Positions 29,084 to 38,349 of a DNA stretch of 64,000 nt are shown here, one piece after another. The notes under the pieces are model-generated. The model saw nothing but the letters and a program-made list of their open reading frames with translations. It made no database searches and was not told the DNA's origin. The position numbers were made by a program, and so were the translations under genes. Every line of letters starts with the position of its first letter. Positions within the stretch are counted from its first letter, which is position 1. Origin of the DNA: an uncultured Bacteroidota bacterium (GTDB lineage: Bacteria > Bacteroidota > Bacteroidia > 2-12-FULL-35-15). The stretch is taken from the NCBI GenBank assembly GCA_903847205.1, contig CAINDA010000061.1, positions 1 to 64,000 on the forward strand. Direction: 5' to 3'.

Positions 29084-30142
29084 ATGCTTAAAATTATGAA
29101 ACATTCAATTACAAATTATTTATCTGCCGGGGCAGTTCTTCTTCTGCTTTCATCCTGCAAAATGTCTTATGTCAGCATAAATGCAATGCGGCCTGCAGAT
29201 ATAACTGTAAGTGAGCACATTCAAAAAGTCACAGTTGCAGAACGGATAAAACCTGCCAAAGGCTATAAGTTAGCCAATGCAGTTGAAGGGATTTTATCAG
29301 GAGAAGGCTTATTTGAAGACAGGGAAGCCGCCCCTGAGGCCGTGAGCGGTTTGGTGAATGCCCTAGTTACTACGCCAAGGTTTAAATGTACTATAATGCC
29401 CGGAGAATTATTAGGTACCGGAGGCAGTATTTTGCCGCCTGCATTGGGCTGGGACGAAGTAAAAAGAATATGCTATGAAAATAATTCGGATGCCTTAATC
29501 ACCTTAGATATATTTGATTCAGACCAATCCACAAGTATTATTGAGGGGACCAGAGAAACAAAAAATAAAGAAGGAGTTGTTAAAAAGGTTCCGGAGTTTA
29601 CTGCCCAAATGAATATAACAGTAACCTGCGGCTGGAGAATTTACGATACCTTAACCCAGACAATTGTTGATGAAGCAAGAAATGTAGATTCGAAAATGTT
29701 TGAAGCAAAAGGCGATACCAGGCGTGCCGCTGAAATGGGACTTCCATTAAAAAGAGAGGCAGTAAAACAAACCGGTTATTATTCAGGTAACAAATACGGC
29801 AGCCGGATTTCTCCTTCATGGATTGTTCTCACCAGAACATATTACAAAAAAGGAACCGACAATTTTGTTATGGCAAAACGGTTTGTGCGGTCTCAAAACT
29901 GGGACAGCGCAGCTGAAGCATGGAAAAAAGAATTGAATAACCCCAATAAAAAATTGGGCGGATACGCAGCTTATAACATGGCCTTAGCTTCTGAAATACA
30001 AGGAAAAATAGACTTGGCAATTGATTGGGCGGATAAAGCGTATGAGGATTACGGCAATAAAAAAGCAAATTATTATGCAGCGCAGTTAAGAGCACGTAAG
30101 GCAGATGAAGCCCTTTTAGATATACAGTTAAAAGGTAAATAG
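29084..30142 (+). CDS. Lipoprotein, possibly DUF6340 family, with TPR-like C-terminus
   Basis: A 352-residue lipoprotein; the lipobox LLSSC follows a hydrophobic signal. The N-terminal part (MRPADITVSEHIQKVTVAERIKP) and the central GWDEVKRICYENNSDALITLDIFDSD are typical of Bacteroidota lipoproteins that I associate with DUF6340. The C-terminal 80 residues (DSAAEAWKKELNN, AAYNMALASEIQGKIDLAIDWADKAY) look like two TPR units. Function is unknown. Either ATG 29084 or ATG 29096 could be the start; both leave an intact lipoprotein signal. A consensus promoter lies upstream and a strong terminator downstream. Confidence 0.7.
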   Translation: MLKIMKHSITNYLSAGAVLLLLSSCKMSYVSINAMRPADITVSEHIQKVTVAERIKPAKGYKLANAVEGILSGEGLFEDREAAPEAVSGLVNALVTTPRFKCTIMPGELLGTGGSILPPALGWDEVKRICYENNSDALITLDIFDSDQSTSIIEGTRETKNKEGVVKKVPEFTAQMNITVTCGWRIYDTLTQTIVDEARNVDSKMFEAKGDTRRAAEMGLPLKREAVKQTGYYSGNKYGSRISPSWIVLTRTYYKKGTDNFVMAKRFVRSQNWDSAAEAWKKELNNPNKKLGGYAAYNMALASEIQGKIDLAIDWADKAYEDYGNKKANYYAAQLRARKADEALLDIQLKGK

Positions 30143-30251
30143 TCGTGTTTGAATTATATCTCGGGAAAATTGTCAGCGACTGAATGATGATTATACAAGT
30201 ATCCGGATTTGAAAAACAGAAAAGAATTTTAAGTCTTCTATATCTATAATA

Positions 30252-30286
30252 AAAAAGAGCGGCACCGATTCGGTGCCGCTCTTTTT
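30252..30286. terminator. Strong bidirectional terminator
   Basis: A perfect stem AAAAAGAGCGGCACCGA / its complement around a TT centre, flanked by A and T runs on the two sides. It lies between two converging lipoprotein genes and can serve both strands. Confidence 0.92.
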
Positions 30287-30344
30287 GTTATTGAAAAACA
30301 ATTTAATATTAAGCAGCCGGCTTTCTTTGCTTATGGAAGCCTTC

Positions 30345-31223
30345 TTACAATGCTCCTGCCCAAAAAGTATAGCTGTAATTGGCTGTTGCAAGAAACTCTG
30401 AGATGGAATTTTTGCTGGCTTGAGTAATTGTTAAGCTGTTAATCGTAAGCAAAAACCCATGAGTATATTGGCTGACAGCAGCGGCACTCATCGATTGACC
30501 ATTTATATCCATATATGAACAATACTGTTTAACAACATTAAAAACTTGTAAGCTGACCTTCCCTGCATTATAGAAATTAGTAAGCAAACCTACAGATGTT
30601 GTGCTGCCTCTTTCGGCAGAGGTAATAAAATTTACTGTGTTCAGGTATGAAGTTAAAGAGGGGTAATTTACTGCGGTGTAAAATCCTCCTCTTGCAAGTA
30701 TATCTGCTTTTTGGGCCGGATAAAAAGCTGCAGCATTAAAGCCTGAAGTTGTGAATAAATTAGGGATAGTAAATGCTATATTACAATTACTATTATGCAT
30801 AATGCCCCAATTGTTAAAGCCATTATTGGGATCAGGAGTTGGGTTAGGCCCATGATATACTGAGAACCATTGTCCCCATTTAAGATCTGCATACATAATT
30901 AATGTTGCGGCTCCCCCAGATTCCGGCCCGCCAAGACAGCCAACGGCATCGGCCAGATAGCATCTTTTCAGCTCTGCAGTGGTGAGATCATGGCGATCAG
31001 AAGAATTAATTTCATTAGACTGCAAAAAACTTGCATTGTAAGTATTTATTTTTGACATATCTGCAGCACTTACATCTGCCGAATTTACATCCGCTGTTTC
31101 CATCCGAGGATTTACTAATGCTTCTTTTTTGCAGCTTGCAAAGGTTACTGTTAAACATACTAACACTGCACTTGAATAAAGCGCTAACCTTTTTGTTTCT
31201 GAGGTAACATTTTGAGTTTTCAT
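30345..31223 (-). CDS. Lipoprotein of unknown function
   Basis: A 292-residue lipoprotein with a long signal region and lipobox FASC followed by KK. The acidic, Ser/Ala-rich linker (about 35-75) leads to a domain with CYLADAVGCLGGPESGGAA, KWGQWFSVYHGPNPTP and WGIMHNSNCNIAF; the Cys residues in the first and last of these could form disulphides. I recognise no family. It is probably anchored in the outer membrane. Its minus-strand promoter (31281-31308) has a LytTR-like direct repeat directly upstream, and a LytTR regulator gene lies on the same strand 334 bases further up. It is therefore a good candidate target of that two-component system. Confidence 0.65.
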   Translation of the reverse strand: MKTQNVTSETKRLALYSSAVLVCLTVTFASCKKEALVNPRMETADVNSADVSAADMSKINTYNASFLQSNEINSSDRHDLTTAELKRCYLADAVGCLGGPESGGAATLIMYADLKWGQWFSVYHGPNPTPDPNNGFNNWGIMHNSNCNIAFTIPNLFTTSGFNAAAFYPAQKADILARGGFYTAVNYPSLTSYLNTVNFITSAERGSTTSVGLLTNFYNAGKVSLQVFNVVKQYCSYMDINGQSMSAAAVSQYTHGFLLTINSLTITQASKNSISEFLATANYSYTFWAGAL

Positions 31224-31280
31224 GGCTTTTGGTTTTTAATTGTTAATATTAATTGTGATTGTTAGTTTTAATTTCTACAA

Positions 31281-31308
31281 CAAATTTAAACCAAGAATAA
31301 ACGCTCAA
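31281..31308 (-). promoter_or_regulatory. Promoter of the 30345-31223 lipoprotein gene
   Basis: On the minus strand TTG (31308-31306) and TAAATTTG (31288-31281) are 17 bases apart. TAAATTTG is an exact TAnnTTTG match, 57 bases before the start codon. The spacing is two bases shorter than the usual 19. Confidence 0.6.
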
Positions 31309-31320
31309 TTTTAGAAAAGG

Positions 31321-31383
31321 GTGAACGCTGGGGAATATTTAGTTAACGTTTGAGAATTTATAGTTAACGTTTTAAAGTTTGGA
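31321..31383. promoter_or_regulatory. LytTR-type direct repeats, 21 bp apart
   Basis: GTTAACGTT occurs at 31342-31350 and again at 31363-31371, with exactly 12 bases between; a weaker GTGAACGCT lies one step earlier at 31321. On the minus strand the unit reads AACGTTAAC, fitting the LytTR consensus [TA][AC][CA]GTTN[AG][TG] at 8 of 9 positions. The block begins 12 bases upstream of the -33 TTG of the lipoprotein promoter, a typical activator position. Confidence 0.6.
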
Positions 31384-31556
31384 GAAAATCAAGGAAAATA
31401 TGGATGAAAAAGGTAAGGCAGATATAATAATTGATATAAATTTGCACAGGAGCAGCCGATAAACACTATATCACAGTTGATTAATAGGGGTTTTAATAAT
31501 TTGAACAAATTATTATTAGCGCTAAAACAGCTCATGTTTCATTACTATGGAGAGTG

Positions 31557-32309
31557 TTAATGAAGGCCGGTCTCATTTATAAGCTGAATCAAAGCATCTT
31601 TTTTTCTTACAGATACAGGAATCATTTTCCCGTTTTTTAATACCACACATCCGCCGTCCTCATTAGTATAGCGGGTTATAAATTTAAAATTTACTAAATG
31701 AGATTTGTGGGTTCTGAAAAAATGGTGATCGTGTAATATTTCCTCGAAATCTTTTAATGTTCTTGGAACAAGTATCCTTGTTTCATTTGCAAGATAAAAC
31801 ATTGTATAATTATCTTCGGCATCACAGCAAATTATATCGTCAAGATCAACAACATAAAGGTTGTTATGGGTTGCAAGTACAATCTTTTTTAAAGTGCCTT
31901 CCGGATGGTTCATTGTGTTTTCTAAAAAGTCGAGTTTTACAGCGCTGTCGGCTGCGGTTAATAATTTAAGTCTTTCAATAACAGTGAGCAATTCGTCAAT
32001 GTCAATAGGTTTCAAAAGATAATCAAAAGCGCTGTATCTAAAGGCCTTTATTGCATACTGGCTGTATGATGTAACAAAAATTATTTTAAAGTCTATTTGT
32101 TTAAACCGCTTCAGTAAATTAAATCCGCTTCCGTCAGAAAGCATTATATCAAGAAAAACAACATCGGGTTTATGCAGATTAATCGCTTGAAATCCCGTTT
32201 CTACGCTTTCGGCCTCGGCTGCAATATCTATTTCAGGACAATAGGTTTTAATATAATTAGCTAACGTTATTCTTGCCTTTTCTTCGTCATCAATAATTAT
32301 AACTCGCAT
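31557..32309 (-). CDS. LytTR-family response regulator
   Basis: A 250-residue regulator paralogous to the one at 15983. The receiver has D7-D8, phosphoacceptor D54 (PDVVFLDIMLSDGSG), the VTSYSQ switch region and LLKPID. The LytTR domain from about 140 has DDIICCDAEDNYTMFYLANETRILV and FFRTHKSHLVNFKFI. It lies 145 bases downstream of the TPR sensor kinase on the same strand, so the two are a likely cognate pair, though the gap allows a separate promoter. The direct repeats at 31342-31371 downstream are a candidate binding site. Confidence 0.93.
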   Translation of the reverse strand: MRVIIIDDEEKARITLANYIKTYCPEIDIAAEAESVETGFQAINLHKPDVVFLDIMLSDGSGFNLLKRFKQIDFKIIFVTSYSQYAIKAFRYSAFDYLLKPIDIDELLTVIERLKLLTAADSAVKLDFLENTMNHPEGTLKKIVLATHNNLYVVDLDDIICCDAEDNYTMFYLANETRILVPRTLKDFEEILHDHHFFRTHKSHLVNFKFITRYTNEDGGCVVLKNGKMIPVSVRKKDALIQLINETGLH

Positions 32310-32454
32310 TGTTTACGGGGGTTCTAAAAAATTAAATTTAATATTAACAGAAGCCGAAGTAAATTCAAGTACAATCTTATTTGTAATCGGTTTTAGGCTT
32401 TACTCCAGCAGGTATAAAAATAATTAAAAATCAATACAAAGGCATACCGATATA

Positions 32455-34338
32455 TTAGATCTGTAATTGAAGTTTCATTTTTCTCAAAGGGATACTCAAT
32501 TCAACTGTAGTTCCGATAGGAAGATTATTTTTATCTTCCACATCTTTAATATCAGCACGAATATCAATATTCTCTTTCGCACTGATCAGTTCGAGCCTTT
32601 CATGAAGAATTGACATACCCATGGATTTATGAGTAAGCTCCGTCATTTTTTTGATTTCCATTGCCTTTTTTCTTCCAACGCCGTTATCACTGATTTTACA
32701 GATAAGCACATTGTTTATTATTTTAAATCCGATTTTGATTTGCCCATCATCATCTCTTCTGGGCGCAATGCCGTGTATAATAGCGTTTTCAATATACGGC
32801 TGAATAAGCATGGAGGGGATTTCTATTATTTCAGTATCAATTATCGGATCGATTGAAATTGTATAACTGAATTTTTTACCGAAACGTAATTTTTCGAGTT
32901 CTAAATAATCTTCCAGCATTTTTATCTCAGACTCCAGTGAAATAAAAGCATGATCAGAATTTTCGAGAGTTGCGCGAATAAGTCTGGCAAATTTTGATAA
33001 AAATTTAGCCGCAGATACCGAATCGTTTTGAGTCATAAAGCTTTGAATTGACGCCATGCAATTAAAAATAAAATGAGGATTCATCTGTGATCGCAAGGCT
33101 TTAAGCTCGGCATTAAACCATTTGCCTTCCAGTTCAAACTTCTTTTTTTCTGTGTCGGTTTTTTCCTGAAGCGATTTTATATTTTCCGTTTTCCTTCTTT
33201 GTATTAAAATCCAGATGATGGCACCGGCGAGCAATGCGAGAAATACAAGTAATACATAAGCCGCTTTTTTTTCACTTCTCTCTCTTTGTAAACTAAGCTC
33301 TTTTATTGCCTGTTCGGTTTTAATAGCAGCTTCTTTTTTATCAAACTCATAATTCATTTCTTTACGCACCAATTGCTTTTTGTTTTCCTGGCTGAAAAGC
33401 GTATCCTTCAGTGCGACTGCTTTTTTAAAATGTAAGAGAGCTTCTTTGTGTCTCCCAATTGTATCGTACAGCTTTGAGAGCAGCTTTTCCGACTGCATTA
33501 AGTCATTCATAAAGCCGATGCTGTCATTCATCCTTAAAGCTTTTTTTAAATATTGTTCTGCTTCTTTAAATTTTCCGGTAGTAGTATAAAGTGAACCTAT
33601 ATTTCCTAATGTTGTGGCAATTTGATTTTTATTTCCGGCCTTTTCTGAGGCCTTTAAAGCTTGAAAATAGAAATCTAAAGCCTGCGGATAATCCTTCAGC
33701 TGATTATAGGCAGCACCGATATTGCCAAGCCAGATTTCATTTTTTTCCCTTTGTCCTTCAGACATTTTTAAGGCTTTGAAATAATATTCCAGTGCTTTGG
33801 GATAGTCGGATTGATCTGCATATACGCTTCCAATGTTGCCAAGCCAGGTTTCAATATTGTTTTTATCTCCAAGTTCTTTCGACATTTTCAAAGCCTCGAA
33901 ATAATAATTCAAAGCCCTGGTATAATCGCTTTGATATAAATAAACATTTCCAATATTTCCGAGCCGGGTTGCTATTCCTTTTTTATTTTTAATGTCTTCG
34001 TCTATTCTCAAAGCTTTTAGATAAAAATCCAGAGCAAGCGGATAGTCAGCCTGAAGACGATAAATATTTCCGATATTATTGCTTGCCTGCGCCGTACCTT
34101 TTTTAAAATCTAATTTGCCGGCAAGCTTTAATGCGTCTTCCCCGCATCGCAAACCTTTTTCAAAATTCCCTGTAAGCTGATATTCATGCGTTAATTGATA
34201 AAGGTGAATAACTTTGAGAGTATCCGGTTTTTCCGTTTTGATAAGAGTTAGAAGTGAATCAATGTTTTTGTTTTGGCCAAAACAACTTAAAATTAAAAGT
34301 CCGGAATTTAAAATTGTGAGGAGAAGAAATTTTTTCAT
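32455..34338 (-). CDS. TPR-repeat sensor histidine kinase, LytS type
   Basis: A 627-residue kinase. A signal peptide (ending near SCFGQ) is followed by seven or so TPR repeats (recurring ATRLGNIGNVY and DYPxALxYYFKALK; about 55-310). A membrane helix at about 352-373, a coiled coil and a LytS-type kinase domain follow, with NPHFIFNCMASI (His422), LIQPYIENAIIHGI and SDNGVGR. The sensing half closely resembles that of the SpoIIE-type proteins at 229-4953, so the same sensor module is joined to two different output domains in one region. ATG 34338 is preferred over an in-frame TTG at 34353 for the signal peptide; the TTG is part of a promoter-like element. Confidence 0.9.
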   Translation of the reverse strand: MKKFLLLTILNSGLLILSCFGQNKNIDSLLTLIKTEKPDTLKVIHLYQLTHEYQLTGNFEKGLRCGEDALKLAGKLDFKKGTAQASNNIGNIYRLQADYPLALDFYLKALRIDEDIKNKKGIATRLGNIGNVYLYQSDYTRALNYYFEALKMSKELGDKNNIETWLGNIGSVYADQSDYPKALEYYFKALKMSEGQREKNEIWLGNIGAAYNQLKDYPQALDFYFQALKASEKAGNKNQIATTLGNIGSLYTTTGKFKEAEQYLKKALRMNDSIGFMNDLMQSEKLLSKLYDTIGRHKEALLHFKKAVALKDTLFSQENKKQLVRKEMNYEFDKKEAAIKTEQAIKELSLQRERSEKKAAYVLLVFLALLAGAIIWILIQRRKTENIKSLQEKTDTEKKKFELEGKWFNAELKALRSQMNPHFIFNCMASIQSFMTQNDSVSAAKFLSKFARLIRATLENSDHAFISLESEIKMLEDYLELEKLRFGKKFSYTISIDPIIDTEIIEIPSMLIQPYIENAIIHGIAPRRDDDGQIKIGFKIINNVLICKISDNGVGRKKAMEIKKMTELTHKSMGMSILHERLELISAKENIDIRADIKDVEDKNNLPIGTTVELSIPLRKMKLQLQI

Positions 34339-34341
34339 CAA

Positions 34342-34353
34342 TCTAAAATACAA
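34342..34353 (-). promoter_or_regulatory. Start-adjacent promoter-like element, third copy
   Basis: On the minus strand this reads TTGTATTTTAGA, almost the same as the elements before ATG 229 and ATG 2446. It ends 3 bases before the start codon of the TPR kinase. Confidence 0.35.
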
Positions 34354-34610
34354 TTATATTCTTAAATCGTTAACACAAATTTCTGCTGCTTGTTCTTGGC
34401 TTTGCCGGTGTTTTAGAATTTTTTTATAAAACAGCTGAACAATGGCTGCCCGGCAATTTTTCTTTAATGAACCAGCTGAATAATCTAATTCAATTACGGA
34501 TACAAATTTTCTATTACGCCAGCCTGATGTAATTAACTGACAGCCCATCACCTTCTAATAACAGCGTGCACTAAATTAGTTTTAGTGTAGCTTTTATATT
34601 TTAAAAAACT

Positions 34611-34618
34611 TAAATTTG
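34611..34618 (+). promoter_or_regulatory. -7 element before the 34626 gene
   Basis: TAAATTTG is an exact TAnnTTTG match ending 7 bases before the ATG. Transcription would begin about at the start codon, so the mRNA may be leaderless. Confidence 0.45.
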
Positions 34619-34625
34619 TTTTAGG

Positions 34626-36761
34626 ATGAAACATTCATTAAAATATCTGATACTTTTATTTTCATCGTTTCATTTTAATTTCAATTTTTCACAGACGCTG
34701 CATTTACCGCCCAGGGCTTCAAACGCTTTAACCGGAAGCCAGTTTGTTGTTACAATAAATTCCGGCAGTCTAAGCCTTTCTTCACGCGAAAATTTAATAT
34801 TTTCTGAAATCAGTAACGGCAATGTTCCTGATTTTTACCGGACCCTTATTCCTGTTACATCTACAGCGGTTATCGGCGGCATTACTCAAAGTGCCGTTTA
34901 TTTTGTTATTCCTGATTACCTTGCTGTGGGCTGTGATACAGATTATTTTCTCTGCCCGATGAGCCCGATGCTTGCGTCAGAGATAGGGGCTTTAGCCGGC
35001 TGTACGCTGCCAACCAGAAAAATGGTAAATGATATCTGGACAGCAGCTACAGTGCATCTCACCCCGTCGCCGATTCCTCCCAGCCCAAGCATGACAACCG
35101 TTCCGGTGTTCGATCAGCACAATACAACTGTGAAAGGACAGCGTGCGGGCTTTATTGCACAGCATCCATTAGGTGAGTTAGTCAGCGGTGATAAAAAAGA
35201 TGTAATCATTTCGAATCAGATTTATTCCATCGCAAACCGCGTAATCATCTATGGATGGCTTCAAACAAACGGAACACCAATTCAGCCTTTAACCAATGTG
35301 CATGCGGATACTTATATGGATTACAGCCACGGCATACGCCTTGTTCAGGACAGCTGTATGCTCAATGGAACGACTCCTTCATCGGTGAAATCGATATTAA
35401 AGTCGGCATCATTAAATCCGATATTAAGTGATGAAGGGCCGATTTCACAGCCATGGTATCCATACAACCAGCCTGTAACACAGCTTTCGAAACCTGTTTC
35501 ATTTGCTGTACTGCAAAACACTTCTTCGTCATTAAAAATTAAAGCCGCAAATGATTTAGATGTCAGCGATTATAAAGTTTATACAAGTGCCGACGGATTA
35601 ACATTTAATCCGCCTATTACACTTCCAAAAACAAATCTCATTGTAAACGGTTTAAGCACAAACACAATTTGTTATATTAAAATTGCTGCTTATAATACAG
35701 CGTATAATATTACTTCCTCTATGTCGGAAGTGCTTGCCGCTGTTCCTTCTGCAGTAAACGATAGTGTATTAATTGTGAATGGCTTCGACAGGGCTGTTAC
35801 AGGCAACACCTATAATTTTATACGGCAGCACGGCTCTTCATTTTATAATAATCAGCATTATTATGAGTCCGCCACAAACGAAGCAGTAACGGATGGTTTG
35901 GTTAATTTAAGCGATTATAAAACGGTTGATTATATTTTAGGAAAAGAAAGTTCTGCTGATGAAACATTCAGCAATGCGGAGCAGACATTTGTTTCTGATT
36001 ATTTAAAACAAGGCGGCCATTTATTTGTATCGGGCTCTGAGATAGCCTGGGACCTCGATCATTTGGGAAGTGCAGCGGACAAAGCCTTTTTTAATAATTA
36101 TTTAAAAGCAGCATATACGTTTGATGCTCCCAATAACTCAGCATCCTCTTTTTACACCGCTTACAATTCAGGTATGAGCTCTTCTATATTCAATGGCATT
36201 GATTCTGTTAACTTCGATAATGGAAGCAGCGGCACTTACAATGTTGATTATCCCGATGTAATAAATACTCTCAATGGCAGTAACGCTGATCTCCATTATG
36301 CCTCTAATTCAAATGATATTTCCGCAATACATTACCGGGGAGTGTTTACCGGAGGCAGTCAGGAGGGCCGGTTGGTATATTTATGTTTCCCTTTCGAAAC
36401 CATTTATAATCAAGCTAAGCGCGATTCATTAATGAACCGCATCATTTATTTTTTCGACAATCAACAGCTTACAACAGGTGTCGCAAGTATTGAAAACAGT
36501 GATGATTTTGGACTTGCCGTTTTTCCAAATCCAATAAATTCAAACGGAACCATTGATCTTAATTTTAATAAACAGGAGGCGGTATCTATTGATTTATATG
36601 ACATTCAGGGCAATAAAGTGTTTTCAAAAACAAACCAGCCTTTTGACGCCGGCCGTCGCTTCATTTCTTTTAACGGATATGATTTAGCTTCTGGAATTTA
36701 TCTCTTATCTGTCAAAACGAAAAACGCTGAAAAAAATATCCGGATAGCGATTATTAATTAA
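34626..36761 (+). CDS. Secreted T9SS protein with fibronectin-III-like and GATase-like regions
   Basis: A 711-residue secreted protein. A signal peptide (ending near NFNFSQ) precedes a 270-residue N-terminal domain that I do not recognise, with VGCDTDYFLCPMSPM, AGCTLPTRKMVNDIW, VPVFDQHNTT and NVHADTYMDYSHGIRLVQ; the conserved His, Asp and Glu hint at an enzyme. A fibronectin-III-like segment lies at about 290-375. A domain with VLIVNGFDRAV and FVSDYLKQGGHLFVSGSEIAWDLDH resembles the glutamine-amidotransferase-like fold of xanthan-lyase-type proteins. A type A T9SS sorting domain ends it (VFPNPINSNGTIDLNF, SIDLYDIQGNKVF). The substrate is unknown. Confidence 0.75.
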   Translation: MKHSLKYLILLFSSFHFNFNFSQTLHLPPRASNALTGSQFVVTINSGSLSLSSRENLIFSEISNGNVPDFYRTLIPVTSTAVIGGITQSAVYFVIPDYLAVGCDTDYFLCPMSPMLASEIGALAGCTLPTRKMVNDIWTAATVHLTPSPIPPSPSMTTVPVFDQHNTTVKGQRAGFIAQHPLGELVSGDKKDVIISNQIYSIANRVIIYGWLQTNGTPIQPLTNVHADTYMDYSHGIRLVQDSCMLNGTTPSSVKSILKSASLNPILSDEGPISQPWYPYNQPVTQLSKPVSFAVLQNTSSSLKIKAANDLDVSDYKVYTSADGLTFNPPITLPKTNLIVNGLSTNTICYIKIAAYNTAYNITSSMSEVLAAVPSAVNDSVLIVNGFDRAVTGNTYNFIRQHGSSFYNNQHYYESATNEAVTDGLVNLSDYKTVDYILGKESSADETFSNAEQTFVSDYLKQGGHLFVSGSEIAWDLDHLGSAADKAFFNNYLKAAYTFDAPNNSASSFYTAYNSGMSSSIFNGIDSVNFDNGSSGTYNVDYPDVINTLNGSNADLHYASNSNDISAIHYRGVFTGGSQEGRLVYLCFPFETIYNQAKRDSLMNRIIYFFDNQQLTTGVASIENSDDFGLAVFPNPINSNGTIDLNFNKQEAVSIDLYDIQGNKVFSKTNQPFDAGRRFISFNGYDLASGIYLLSVKTKNAEKNIRIAIIN

Positions 36762-36959
36762 TCCGCCAAAATCACCGCTCCAGCTCTTTATAGCAGCAAT
36801 AAATACTTCTGAATAAGATTAAAATATACGGTAGAAATCCCAAACTCCGAAAGTGTGAATGATGCAGCTAGTTTCTGAAATTATGTAATGTATCCTGTTT
36901 AAAGAGCGGCCACCTTTGCACCCGCTATTTAGAACTCATTCACACTTAAAATAAATCAC

Positions 36960-37250
36960 ATGAAAAAATTAATTTTTTTAAGCAGTCTGTCTGTGATGGC
37001 ACTCTTCTCTGAAGGATGTATGCCTGCTTATATAAGCATAGTTCCCGAATACTCAGAGCCAGTAAGGCCTCTGCGTCCAAGCGACGACCATATCTGGATT
37101 GACGGCGATTGGGTTTGGAGCCGCCAGACACGCTCTTATACCAGGAGAACTGGCAGCTGGGAAGTGCCTCACCACGGGCGAACATATACGAAAGGGAGCT
37201 GGGAGAAAACACCTCGCGGCAGCCATTGGGTGCAGGGCCGCTGGCGATAG
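36960..37250 (+). CDS. YXWGXW-repeat small lipoprotein
   Basis: A 96-residue protein with a lipoprotein signal (lipobox FSEGC). The mature part repeats aromatic-Gly motifs: HIWIDGDWVW, GSWEVPHHGRTYTKGSWE and SHWVQGRWR. This is the YXWGXW repeat pattern found in short proteobacterial and Bacteroidota envelope proteins of unknown role. CACCTTTG at about 36911-36918 is a one-mismatch -7 candidate. Confidence 0.75.
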   Translation: MKKLIFLSSLSVMALFSEGCMPAYISIVPEYSEPVRPLRPSDDHIWIDGDWVWSRQTRSYTRRTGSWEVPHHGRTYTKGSWEKTPRGSHWVQGRWR

Positions 37251-37614
37251 GATTACTGCAGTATGAACCCTGTTAAATTGGCTTTATGCTGATTTAATAT
37301 GGCTCATGAACTTAAATTGTAGAAATAAGAAGCAATAAATTGAGCAGTTTCTCTTTCAGCTTTTTAAAAAATAATTGACCTTTCCTTTTAATTTTATGCA
37401 GCAATACTGCCACGGAAAATAAAGTATCGGTATTAATGTTTTTTTTCGCACCGAAACTTCCGATAATATTGAATAAGGTATCAGCAGGCAAAAAGAAAAT
37501 GAGTCAAAAGACTTGATCTTCTTTGATTCCGAGCAGTCTATTTATGATCAGGAACAAAATAGTATATTTGCAGTCAGCGAATTATTTAATCACAAACAAT
37601 TAAATTAAAACGAT
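37251..37614. other. Intergenic region
   Basis: A 364-base AT-rich gap. The only recognisable element is TATATTTG at 37563-37570, an exact -7 match about 45 bases before the beta-barrel gene. No repeats, RNA or open frames worth reporting. Confidence 0.5.
37563..37570 (+). promoter_or_regulatory. -7 element for the beta-barrel gene
   Basis: TATATTTG matches TAnnTTTG exactly and lies 44 bases before ATG 37615. The -33 region reads TTTATG rather than TTG. Confidence 0.5.
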
Positions 37615-38226
37615 ATGAAAAAAAAATTACTACAAATCACAATTGCTCTTTTTGCAGGCGGGGTATTTACAGTTAATGCGCAATCATTTGTTAAAGGGCA
37701 GAAAGACCTTAACATTGGAATAGGTTTAGGCGGCGGTTATGGAAGCACCGTTTCGGGAACACTTTATGCCGGCGAAACACAAAGCTCTACTCCCCCTATC
37801 AGTGCCTCTTTAGATTTTGGAATAACGGATGCTATAAGTCTGGGCGGATACGTGGGTTATACAGGTACAAAATGGACATATACCGGTACTGATTTCTATA
37901 ATGGAGCCTATGTTAATTATACAAATACTGAGTCGTGGACGTATTACATTATAGGAGTAAGGGGCGCATACCACTTTTCTAAATTTATTTCAAATGAGAA
38001 AGTGGACTTATATGCAGGGATAATGCTTGGTGATGCAATTGCAACAAATACATTTACAACAACCGACCCTAACCCTTCTTATGTGCACACTACTTCAACT
38101 GGCGGCGGAGGTGTTTTTTCAGGATTTGCTGGCTGCAGATATAGATTTAGTGACCATGTGGGAGCTTTTGGTGAGATAGGTTATGGGATTTCATATTTAA
38201 ATTTAGGATTGAATTTAAAATTCTAA
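37615..38226 (+). CDS. Outer-membrane beta-barrel protein (porin-like family)
   Basis: A 203-residue protein with a signal peptide (ending near TVNAQ) and about eight amphipathic strands: DLNIGIGLGGGYGSTV, ISASLDFGITDAISLGGYVGY, YYIIGVRGAYHFSKF, VDLYAGIMLGDAIA, GVFSGFAGCRYRF and HVGAFGEIGYGISYLNLGLNLKF. It ends in a Phe, as outer-membrane barrels usually do. The size fits the eight-stranded OmpW/OmpX-like proteins of Bacteroidota. No specific function can be given. A perfect terminator follows the stop codon. Confidence 0.8.
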   Translation: MKKKLLQITIALFAGGVFTVNAQSFVKGQKDLNIGIGLGGGYGSTVSGTLYAGETQSSTPPISASLDFGITDAISLGGYVGYTGTKWTYTGTDFYNGAYVNYTNTESWTYYIIGVRGAYHFSKFISNEKVDLYAGIMLGDAIATNTFTTTDPNPSYVHTTSTGGGGVFSGFAGCRYRFSDHVGAFGEIGYGISYLNLGLNLKF

Positions 38227-38267
38227 ACCACCTCTTCTTAAACCATTAATAAAATCTTACAGAATAG

Positions 38268-38291
38268 ACGTCCCGCAATATTGCGGGACGT
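38268..38291 (+). terminator. Terminator after the beta-barrel gene
   Basis: A perfect 24-base palindrome (ACGTCCCGCAAT and its complement) followed by TTTTTG, starting 42 bases after the stop codon. Confidence 0.9.
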
Positions 38292-38349
38292 TTTTGTTTA
38301 GAAATTTCGGGATTAGGATTAAAAGTAAAGAACCCCATTTCCTTAGAGT

